63,851 bases of DNA from Bacteroidales bacterium. GTDB lineage: Bacteria; Bacteroidota; Bacteroidia; Bacteroidales; UBA3824. Made by a program: the position numbers and the translations under genes. Location of the stretch: NCBI GenBank assembly GCA_017412115.1, contig JAFPYR010000111.1:1-63851 (forward strand), in the 5' to 3' direction. Below are positions 35,977-44,438 of the stretch, piece by piece. Position 1 is the first letter of the stretch. Every line of letters begins with the position of its first letter. The notes beneath the pieces were generated by a model. The model saw only the letters and a list, made by a program, of their open reading frames with translations. It made no database searches and was not told the origin of the DNA.

Positions 35977-38900
35977 TTAGATACAAAATCCTATTATTAA
36001 AATATCATCCGTTTGTTCGTTATCTTCTTGAGGTGAACTGTGTATCCATTCTTCAATCGTATTGTCCAAAATTTCACGCTGTTTTTCTTTCGGCTTAGAA
36101 TGTATTTCGAGCAAAAGTTTTTTTAGGTTTTTTGACATGAATTTTTTATGGTTTATGCCTCCGAACTGGTCTTCAAAACCGTCAGAATAAATATAAAACC
36201 AAGTAGGAGTCTCCGTTAATGGAATTTCGTGTTTGTTGAAACGGAAATTTTCATGGTATTGTACTCCGCCTATTCCTTGCAAATCGGCTTTAATGCTTTT
36301 TAGTTCACCGTTTTGAATATAAACCAAAGGATTCATCGCACCGGCAAATTCCAGGACTCTGCGTTTTTTGTCAATCGAACAAAGAGCCATATCCATGCCG
36401 TCCTGATTGTTGTTAGTTTCTTGTTTTAATGCTTTTCTGATATATTCGTTTTGTTTTGTGAGAATTTCATCGGCAGACAAAAAGCCTTTGCCGACTATCG
36501 TTGTTAAAGTTTCTGCGCCTAACATACTCATAAACGCTCCCGGGACACCGTGTCCCGTGCAATCAACGGCTGTGATTATAATATGCGTGGGAGTTTCTTT
36601 GAACCAATAAAAATCTCCTGATACAATATCTCTTGGACGAAACAAAATGAAATGCTCCGGCAGAGCTTGAGCAATATCGTTTTGCAGAGGCAGCATGGCT
36701 TTTTGAATGCGTTTTGCATATCGGATACTTGCCGTTATGGCATTGTTTTTTTCGGTTATGACATTATTACGCTTTTGAATTTCATCGTTTTGCTTTAGAA
36801 TTTCGTCCTTTTGTTTAACGATTTCGGCGGTGCGTTCGCTGACGATTTTTTCCAAAACTTCTTTTTCGCGTTCAAGTCTGCGTATGTTGATTTTTACAAC
36901 GGCTTTAACCAAAAGTATAAGTAAAATAGCGTAAAATACGAATGCCCAAGATGTTAAATACCATGGCGGTAAAATTTTAACGGTGATTTCCGCCTCTGTG
37001 CTTTGCCAAAGGTAATTGTTAATGGATTTTACTTTGAAAGTATAAGTGCCGGGCCAAAGGTTGGAATACTCTTTCGTGTTTTCTTTTTTCCAATCGCTCC
37101 AATCTTTGTCGTTGTTTTCCAAAATGAATTTGTACGAAATGTTTTCGGGATATTCGTAACAAGCTGCCGAAAAACTAAATTTCAGACCGTTGTATTCGTA
37201 TGGCAAAACGATAGGTTTTTCTTGTTTGGTAACTATTCTTAAATTCTCGTCAGTAAAAGTGCCTTCAAAAACCACAGAATCGCCGGTGATTGTTTCCACT
37301 CTTCTGATAAAAGCCGGATAAGGCTCTTCAAAAGATTTTTTGATGTTTTCATCATAATGCACGAATCTGTCTTTGTCGCCGATTATGTAACAACCCCCGC
37401 CGATTGAAACAAAAGAATTGATTTTGTTTCTAAGCGGAATAAAACGGTTTTTAATTACTCTTGAAACGCTGTCGCCTTGGATTTCAAGTTTTTCAAGCGA
37501 CCAGAATTTTGTAACGGAATCTTTGGGCGAGGTTTCGATGTGTTTTATCCAAATATTGTTTTTTTCGTCACAATAAAGAAAATCCGCAACGGGTTTTTCG
37601 TTAAAATAATTAAGTTTGGAAAATTCTTTCATTGAATTAGTTAAACTGTCATATTTGTAAAAACCGTTTAACGTGCAAAAAACTAATTCGTCTTTTGCTT
37701 TGAAAAGATAATTTTCTATGTTTGCCGGCAAACCCGAACTTTTGTCAAAGGTTTCGCATGAGATTACGCTGTCAAAATTTTGGTTGAGCCTTATTCTGAA
37801 AATGCCTTTTGTTTTTTCCGAAATCCAAAAATCTCCGTTTTTGTCCTGAAGGATATGCCGCGAATATTCGCTGAAATTTTTAATGCCCGATTTATAATTC
37901 CATTTACCGTTTTCTTTTATAAAAAGTGAAAGTCCTAAACCTCCGCCGGCTATAAGGACGTTAGGATTTTCTCTGGGGCGGATAAAAGTGCGGATATTGC
38001 GTTCAGAATTAGCGTCAATGAGTTCGATGCGGTTGTTTTCTATTAAAAAAAGTCCTTTTTCGCCGCCGCCGATTATGCCGGTAGTTGTTGTGTCAAGTTT
38101 CCAAATCGAACAATGTCCTTTGCGGTTTCTTAGCTCCTCGAATTTTGAGGTTTGATTATTTGAAATTTTGTCCCAATCTGAGGCGTAAACGGCATCGGCT
38201 CCGATGTAAAGCATATTGCCGGATTTTGCAATAGAACGGATTGTACCTGAAATACCCGTCCTCTTGTTGTAAAAAAACGAAAAAGGCGAATAAATGTCAA
38301 TATACGAAATACCGTTGCTTGTTGCAATCCAAATTCCGTTTGAATTGTCTTGATAAATATTTGTAATGCGGTTGTTGATAAGTCCGTTTGAGGTGTTAAT
38401 AATTTTTTTTACGTTAAGGCTATCGTCCGTAATTATAAGACCTTTTGATAGAGTACCTAAAGCTAAACTTTTATCTTTCAGCATGGTCGTAAAATACAAA
38501 TCGTTGCCGATTAATTCCTCTAATTCGGGCTTTTCTATTTTTATTAATTCTTGTCCGGAATATTCATAAATTCCCCCGCCGTCGGTTATGATTATAAGAT
38601 AATTTTCTTTTTTGATGATTATGTTTACGGAACGGTTTTCAAGAATTTCAGTGCCGGGGAGAATTTTAAATCCTCCGTCCTTTTCTATTTTTATCAAACC
38701 GATGCCTGTGTAATAGGCGTAAAGTTTTTTATCAACGTAAAAACTCCTTTTGAAACCTTTGGAATGTTTTGCGGGAATAACTTCAAAAGTGTCGTTTTTG
38801 TAAAAATAAAGTCCGGAGGTCGCTTCAAACACTACGCCGAAATCTTCCGTTATGTGTATCCTCCAGATATCGGCAAAGTTTCTGTATTTTTCAGGAATTT

Positions 38901-39258
38901 TTTCTATTAACGAGACAAATGTTATCAGACCTTTGGAATCGGGTTTTAAATATCCTATATCGCCTTTGGCTCCGACATAAATGCGTTTTTCTTCTTGGTC
39001 GGCCGCTAAAGATTTTACGGCGGCGTTAGCGGGAGTTTTTATAATTCTCCATGCCGAGCCGTCGTATTCCAAAACACCGTTGGTGTTGGCAAAATACATC
39101 AAACCTCTGAAATCCTGAACAATAGACCAGTTTTGCGCACTTGCGCCGTAAACTTCAGCAGGATAATTTTTGGTGTATGCATCGCCAATGGTTTTTAGTT
39201 GCGCTTTTGCATTGAAAAAAAACGCAACTAATAATATTATTAATGCAGTTTTTCTCAT
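35977..39258 (-). CDS. Two-component-regulator-propeller sensor with SpoIIE-type phosphatase output
   Basis: 1093 residues. After the signal peptide there are many beta-propeller blades of the type found in HTCS sensors (about 25-680; IYQDNSNGIWIATSNGISY and ILQDKNGDFWISE), a Y_Y_Y Ig-like domain (about 690-760, ending KILPPWYLTSW), one transmembrane helix, a coiled coil, and a SpoIIE domain (about 860-1093) with SGDFYW, VDCTGHGVPG, YSDGFEDQFGG and TDDILI. It has an HTCS-like periplasmic sensor but a phosphatase in place of the kinase. It may sense glycans. Its gene starts 42 bp from the end of the neighbouring HTCS gene. Confidence 0.93.
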   Translation of the reverse strand: MRKTALIILLVAFFFNAKAQLKTIGDAYTKNYPAEVYGASAQNWSIVQDFRGLMYFANTNGVLEYDGSAWRIIKTPANAAVKSLAADQEEKRIYVGAKGDIGYLKPDSKGLITFVSLIEKIPEKYRNFADIWRIHITEDFGVVFEATSGLYFYKNDTFEVIPAKHSKGFKRSFYVDKKLYAYYTGIGLIKIEKDGGFKILPGTEILENRSVNIIIKKENYLIIITDGGGIYEYSGQELIKIEKPELEELIGNDLYFTTMLKDKSLALGTLSKGLIITDDSLNVKKIINTSNGLINNRITNIYQDNSNGIWIATSNGISYIDIYSPFSFFYNKRTGISGTIRSIAKSGNMLYIGADAVYASDWDKISNNQTSKFEELRNRKGHCSIWKLDTTTTGIIGGGEKGLFLIENNRIELIDANSERNIRTFIRPRENPNVLIAGGGLGLSLFIKENGKWNYKSGIKNFSEYSRHILQDKNGDFWISEKTKGIFRIRLNQNFDSVISCETFDKSSGLPANIENYLFKAKDELVFCTLNGFYKYDSLTNSMKEFSKLNYFNEKPVADFLYCDEKNNIWIKHIETSPKDSVTKFWSLEKLEIQGDSVSRVIKNRFIPLRNKINSFVSIGGGCYIIGDKDRFVHYDENIKKSFEEPYPAFIRRVETITGDSVVFEGTFTDENLRIVTKQEKPIVLPYEYNGLKFSFSAACYEYPENISYKFILENNDKDWSDWKKENTKEYSNLWPGTYTFKVKSINNYLWQSTEAEITVKILPPWYLTSWAFVFYAILLILLVKAVVKINIRRLEREKEVLEKIVSERTAEIVKQKDEILKQNDEIQKRNNVITEKNNAITASIRYAKRIQKAMLPLQNDIAQALPEHFILFRPRDIVSGDFYWFKETPTHIIITAVDCTGHGVPGAFMSMLGAETLTTIVGKGFLSADEILTKQNEYIRKALKQETNNNQDGMDMALCSIDKKRRVLEFAGAMNPLVYIQNGELKSIKADLQGIGGVQYHENFRFNKHEIPLTETPTWFYIYSDGFEDQFGGINHKKFMSKNLKKLLLEIHSKPKEKQREILDNTIEEWIHSSPQEDNEQTDDILIIGFCI

Positions 39259-39299
39259 TTCTTAAAATTTAAAAACAAACGAAACCGTTTCTTTTCATT

Positions 39300-42200
39300 T
39301 TATGCTTGTTTAGCATATTCAGAAGGCGGTATGCCGTAATGGTCTTTGAACGCCTTTGAAAAGTGGCTTAAATTATTAAACCCCAAAGAATATGCCACTT
39401 GCGATACGTTTGCTTTTCCTTCTTTTATCATTCGTCCGGCTTGTTCGAGTCTTATGTTTCGGATGAGGTCCGAAATGTTGATTCCCGTCATTTCCTTCAT
39501 CTTGCGATGTATTTGTGCACGACTTACGCAAATGCTTTTTGCAAGAAATTCCACGTTAAAATCCGGGTCTGAAATGTTATCGTTGATACATTTCATGATT
39601 TTTTCCATCAACAATTTGTCGTTGTCTATGATATTTTTGGTTTCGATTTCGGTTTTTATAATATCGTGTTGTCCTGAGAATTTCCCTTTTAAGACTTTCA
39701 TCTTTTCAAGCAGGTTGTCGATTTGCGAATGTAACTCGTCGATTACGAATGGTTTTGCCAAAAATGCGTCAGCACCTTTGTCAAGTCCTTCCAAACGGTT
39801 GGCAATTTCCGAACGGCTTGAAAGCAGTATCACGGGAATATGGCTCGTATTAACATTTGATTTTATCATTCTCAGCAGCGTAAAACCGTCCATCTTGGGC
39901 ATCATAATATCGCTTACGATAAGGTCTATCGGCTCTGACAACACTATTTTAATCGCCTCTTCGCCGTCGCGGGCAATGAAGAGACGGTAAATGTTTGAAA
40001 GTTCCGAACTTATATAGTTGCAAATATCAATATTGTCATCAACGATGAGAATACGGTATTTGGTCTGTGATTTTTTAATGGTGTTTTCTTCCTTGTTTTC
40101 GCTTTCTTGAATTTCGGGTTCTCTTTCGTCTTCTTTGAGATGGTCTTTGCCTAAAGGCATCATCACAGAGAAAATACTGCCTATGGCATCTTTACGATTA
40201 GCAGCCGTAATTGTGCCGTGATGTTGCTCAACTATCATTTTGCAGATGTTAAGACCGATTCCCGTGCCTTCAGCTCTTTTGCCGGGCTGAACTTTGGAAC
40301 GGTAAAAACGGCTGAAAATATTTTTGATATCGTTTTCGCTAAGTCCGCTGCCCGAATCCTCTACGCTCAAAAGTGCGTAATCCTTGTCTGCAACATTGGT
40401 TTTGGAAATTTTAATCGTAATTTCTCCGCCTTGAGGTGTATATTTCAAAGCGTTGGAAACAAGGTTTATGATTACTTTATCGAAATTATCAGTGTCGATA
40501 TAGATTTGAAGTTCTTCTTCAGGTTTGATGATGGAAAACTTTATGTTACGCTCTTTTATGTTATCTTCAAAAATTTTAACTGACGATTCCGTATATTCTA
40601 TTAAATTAGTTTTTCTGCAATAAAGTTTTATTTGCTGACGGTCGTGTTTGCGAAGATAAAGAATTTGATTTACCAGATTCAAAATCCTGTTAGCATTGCT
40701 GTTGATAATTTGAAGTTTACGCAATTTGTCCTGAGATTTTTCCTCTTCCAAAAGTTGATGCAAAGGCGAAATTATCATCGTAAGCGGCGTACGGATGTCG
40801 TGTGTCGCATTTATCAAAACTTTGGTTTTTTCTTCGTATACTTTTTGTTCCTTTCTTAATTTTAAACGGTGCAAAATATAAATCAAAATTCCCAAAAATG
40901 CCAAATTATAAAGCATGATGGCAACTCCTGAACTATACCAAGGCGGTCTTACGGTTATATGAAATTTGCTGTAAGCCGAACAGCTGCCGTTTTGACAAGC
41001 ACGGATTTTCATATCGTAACTTCCAGCGGGCAAATTATAAAAAGTAACGGTATTTTCGCCCCCGCTCAAAATTACTGACGGATTGTCGTTTACCGAATAT
41101 TCAAAAAATGTGTTTTCGGGTTCGGCGTAGTCAAAAACCGTAAAATCCATGCTTAAATTGTTTTCTCCATATTTCAAAACGGGAGATGATTGCTCTTTGA
41201 GGCTGATTTTCTTGCCATTAACATAAACGCCTGACAAAACGGGTACGTCAATGTTATAATTAGAAAAGCCAGCCGTTGAGGGATTGAACGCCGTAAAACC
41301 TTTTGAATTAGCAAAGAGAAACAACTCCGGCGTAATTTTTAAACCTACGTTCTGAATGTATTCTCTGTCCGATAGTCCGATGTCGCTGATATGTGCGATG
41401 AAAACTTTTTCCTGACTTTTATAATGCCACAAACCGCTTGAGGAGCTTATCCAAAGGTCGCCTGAGGAATCTTTTAGGATTTTTTTGACGGAGATATTTT
41501 CCAAGGCTTCAGCACCGGGAAATTTTTCGCAGATTTTTTTCTCCTTTGAATAGAAGTAAAGACCTTTTTCGCTGCCGATTACGATAAGACCGTCTTGCAT
41601 TTCTTCAAAACAAATGCAGTTCAATCCTTCCAAAGCGTTGTGATGTCCGCCTACCGAAAAAGTTTTTGATTTTGTGTTATAACACGTTACGCCCGAAACG
41701 GTTGCTATCCAAAGCAAGGAATCTTGAATTAACATATCGTTTATCCAATTGTTGCAAAGATAACCGCCTTTTCTGTCTTTCTGATACATATTAAGATTTT
41801 CGACAGCGAGAGTTTTTAGGTCAATGACATCAAGACCGCCTGCATGGACACCTGCATAAAGTTTTTCGTCTTTACCTTCTATGATTGACGAAATCCAATC
41901 TTTGTCGGTTTTGGCGATGAACGAAGTTTTTTCTCCGAAATTGTTAGCATGATAAATAGCCGAACCTTCCGCTAAATACACATTGCCCGTTTTTGGGGCG
42001 CAATAGATAAGCCCCATGTCGTAACTTGTCCTAAAGGTATTTGTTATATTACCAAGTGTATCTAATTGACATACAGTTCCGTCGTTGAGCGTGCATAAAA
42101 CTTTTCCTTCGGGCAGCAATGTTGCCGAATTTATACATGAAAAACTATAAGTGCCTTTTGGGGGAAGATACCAAGTCGTAAATTTTGATTCCTTTGCCGG

Positions 42201-43181
42201 GATCAATATAACCCCTTTGTTGCGGCAGGCAATCCAGATGTTGCAATCTCTGTCCTCAAAAACGGCTTGTACGGGTGCCGTTGGAAAAAGATTTTCTTTG
42301 ATTTCAAATTTTCCGCTTGCATCTTTGTATCTCATTCTTAAAATACCTTTTGATGCCGTGCCTAAAAGTATATCACCGTTTTTGAGTTTTGTGCCGCAGG
42401 TTATGCCGTAACCTTCAAAGGGAAAAACCTTAAATTTATTGTCTTTGAAAATCATTATTCCGCCGTTGCAGACTACGGTTACACCTTGAGGCGTTTCAAA
42501 AATCGCTGAGGGTAAACCCAAATGCGAATTTTCTCTTAAAATGTATCTTGAATTGCTTTCGGGCGGAAAACAACTTATAACGCCCAAATTGTCAATTTTC
42601 CAAATTCTGCCTCTTGAGTCTTGAAAAACGAGTTTGTAGAAATCGTTTTCGTCTTCAAACGAAAAAAATGAAACTTTTTTGATTGCGAAATTATTTCTGT
42701 TGATTTCAAATAGTCCGAACCCAGAAGTGCCCGAAAGTATTTTGCCGTTTTTGGTCTCGCAAAAACAATCCACTCTCGGAATATTGACAAGCGAGGCACT
42801 GTCAGCGCCCATAACGGAATTTATATGGTCGTTTTCGGCATCGTAATATGCACAACCTTTGCGTGTGCCTATCCAAAGACGTCCTTGCGAGTCGTTGAAA
42901 AGGGTCGTAATGCTGTTGTCGTTTACGGAAGAATTCGGATTGTCTGCATCGTGAAGATAAGTTTTGAATTTGTATCCGTCAAAACGGTTCAAACCGTATT
43001 GTGTGCCTATCCAAACAAAGCCGTAATTGTCTTGGCAGAAACAAGTTGCACTATTTGACGATAATTTGTCGCTCGAAAAAAATTTACTGTCCTGCCCGTT
43101 GGTGTTTGTATTAAAAAAAGTAGCAAAAAAAACCAATGCGAAATGCATTATGCTTTTTGCGTAATGCTCTCTGAGTGTCAT
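39300..43181 (-). CDS. Hybrid two-component system regulator (HTCS)
   Basis: Start chosen at Met9 of the longest frame (MTLREHYAKS), because the upstream part overlaps a TATTTTTG -7 element (43203-43210). About 1293 residues: signal/anchor, two seven-bladed propellers (about 35-680), Y_Y_Y domain, transmembrane helix, HisKA with ATHDIRTPL (phospho-acceptor His), HATPase with DSGSGLS and GTGIGL, receiver with Asp in LIVSDIMMPKMDG, and a C-terminal AraC DNA-binding domain. HTCS proteins bind oligosaccharides in the periplasm and switch on polysaccharide-utilisation genes. Nearby GH51, GH5, GH9 and GH3 genes are plausible targets, though no SusC/D pair is present. Confidence 0.95.
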   Translation of the reverse strand: MTLREHYAKSIMHFALVFFATFFNTNTNGQDSKFFSSDKLSSNSATCFCQDNYGFVWIGTQYGLNRFDGYKFKTYLHDADNPNSSVNDNSITTLFNDSQGRLWIGTRKGCAYYDAENDHINSVMGADSASLVNIPRVDCFCETKNGKILSGTSGFGLFEINRNNFAIKKVSFFSFEDENDFYKLVFQDSRGRIWKIDNLGVISCFPPESNSRYILRENSHLGLPSAIFETPQGVTVVCNGGIMIFKDNKFKVFPFEGYGITCGTKLKNGDILLGTASKGILRMRYKDASGKFEIKENLFPTAPVQAVFEDRDCNIWIACRNKGVILIPAKESKFTTWYLPPKGTYSFSCINSATLLPEGKVLCTLNDGTVCQLDTLGNITNTFRTSYDMGLIYCAPKTGNVYLAEGSAIYHANNFGEKTSFIAKTDKDWISSIIEGKDEKLYAGVHAGGLDVIDLKTLAVENLNMYQKDRKGGYLCNNWINDMLIQDSLLWIATVSGVTCYNTKSKTFSVGGHHNALEGLNCICFEEMQDGLIVIGSEKGLYFYSKEKKICEKFPGAEALENISVKKILKDSSGDLWISSSSGLWHYKSQEKVFIAHISDIGLSDREYIQNVGLKITPELFLFANSKGFTAFNPSTAGFSNYNIDVPVLSGVYVNGKKISLKEQSSPVLKYGENNLSMDFTVFDYAEPENTFFEYSVNDNPSVILSGGENTVTFYNLPAGSYDMKIRACQNGSCSAYSKFHITVRPPWYSSGVAIMLYNLAFLGILIYILHRLKLRKEQKVYEEKTKVLINATHDIRTPLTMIISPLHQLLEEEKSQDKLRKLQIINSNANRILNLVNQILYLRKHDRQQIKLYCRKTNLIEYTESSVKIFEDNIKERNIKFSIIKPEEELQIYIDTDNFDKVIINLVSNALKYTPQGGEITIKISKTNVADKDYALLSVEDSGSGLSENDIKNIFSRFYRSKVQPGKRAEGTGIGLNICKMIVEQHHGTITAANRKDAIGSIFSVMMPLGKDHLKEDEREPEIQESENKEENTIKKSQTKYRILIVDDNIDICNYISSELSNIYRLFIARDGEEAIKIVLSEPIDLIVSDIMMPKMDGFTLLRMIKSNVNTSHIPVILLSSRSEIANRLEGLDKGADAFLAKPFVIDELHSQIDNLLEKMKVLKGKFSGQHDIIKTEIETKNIIDNDKLLMEKIMKCINDNISDPDFNVEFLAKSICVSRAQIHRKMKEMTGINISDLIRNIRLEQAGRMIKEGKANVSQVAYSLGFNNLSHFSKAFKDHYGIPPSEYAKQA

Positions 43182-43271
43182 TTTTATAAAGTTTTTAGCG
43201 CACAAAAATAATTAAAAAACGTCAAAAAAGAAATTTAAAACGCTAAAAAAATCACTTAAAAAAGACTTTTT

Positions 43272-44231
43272 TTATTCTTGAGAGCTTTCCTTTTCTTCTT
43301 TGATATAATAATATCCTCCGCTGCGCAAAGGACCACGAAATTCCACCAATCCTTGTTTCCTAAAATCAGCAATTATTCTTTGAAGTTTTATAAAACTTAT
43401 TTGACTAACTAATTCTTTGATTTGCATGATTTTAATGCCGGGAGTGTCTTGTATTGCTTTAAGTACAGTTCCCGAGCAATCCACGTTTCTTAAATGGCGT
43501 TTTTTGTTGCTGCTGTAAACATCTTTGTCGCTTTTGAGAATTATGTTCATAGAGTTTAACGCGCATTTTGAAATGTATTTAATAAAATTTTTCGTATTTT
43601 CTTTACTTTCCTTAATCAAACTATCGTATAAGGATTGTTCCTCTGCGGGAATTATTATTGGAGGAAAACCTTTTTTCAAAGCGGCAAGGTTCATTATAAG
43701 TCTTGCCATTTTGCCGTTACCGCCTTTGAAAGGGTGAATATAAATATATTTTTGATATGCAAGTGCTGCAAATTCCGTAATGTTGTCCTCGTTATAATTG
43801 TTGAACCATTCCAAAAAGTCTTTTATTTTCAAAGCAATAACTTTGCTCTTGTCGGCTTGATATTTTCCTGCAACAACATCGGGCGAACGTGAAAACAAAA
43901 CCTTGTGAAGACCTTTTATGTTTTCCTCTGTTAAAGTTTCTTGTTTGGAGAGCGAAAAAATTTTTTGATAGGCCTCGTAAAGTTCCAAAATCTCGTTAGC
44001 CGTTTCCGTTTCTGTTTCTTCGTCGCCGAAACCTTCCGTTACGGTATTTTTTACAGAGTTTTTTGTTACCGAAGTTCCCGAAAGCACAAGCGAATTATAA
44101 ACGAAAGGAACTGCATATTTCTCTTTTATGGCGTTGAAATATTTTTCCTCGTTGTTGTAACGGTTTAATAGAGTTGTTTTATTTTGTTGTATTTCAGCGT
44201 TTAACGCATTAATATCTTCTGTATTTTCCAT
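43272..44231 (-). CDS. Fic-domain protein with a variant active-site motif
   Basis: 319 residues. Fic core at about 100-215 with the motif HPFKGGNGKMAR. Canonical is HxFx(D/E)GNGRxxR, so the metal-binding acidic residue is Gly and the first Arg is Lys, while the catalytic His and last Arg remain. A KGLHKVLF helix and the flap region precede it. The C terminus (about 240-310) looks like a winged helix (KIMQIKELVSQISFIKLQRIIADFRKQGLV), typical of Fic/DUF4172-type regulators. Fic enzymes usually transfer AMP to hydroxyl groups of proteins; activity here may be changed. Convergent with nothing, divergent from the GH3 gene. Confidence 0.9.
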   Translation of the reverse strand: MENTEDINALNAEIQQNKTTLLNRYNNEEKYFNAIKEKYAVPFVYNSLVLSGTSVTKNSVKNTVTEGFGDEETETETANEILELYEAYQKIFSLSKQETLTEENIKGLHKVLFSRSPDVVAGKYQADKSKVIALKIKDFLEWFNNYNEDNITEFAALAYQKYIYIHPFKGGNGKMARLIMNLAALKKGFPPIIIPAEEQSLYDSLIKESKENTKNFIKYISKCALNSMNIILKSDKDVYSSNKKRHLRNVDCSGTVLKAIQDTPGIKIMQIKELVSQISFIKLQRIIADFRKQGLVEFRGPLRSGGYYYIKEEKESSQE

Positions 44232-44438
44232 GTTCGTTTGATTAAAAAAACTTTTCGCTAAGGTATATACAAAAAATCAATTGTCCAAATCTTTTTGCAA
44301 AAAATTTTTTACAGAATGGAATTTTTGATTTGCAAGTCCTAAAAAAGCTCTGAAACCAAAAATCAAACTTTTGAAACATAAACGTAAAATTTTGTTATAA
44401 AAACTCTTTACCTTTATCCCACTAAATTTTTAATTTTT

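Noticed and set aside
39346..39990. A 214-codon frame antisense to the HTCS receiver and AraC region
   Set aside because: It overlaps a protein with strong domain evidence on the other strand and has no recognisable features.
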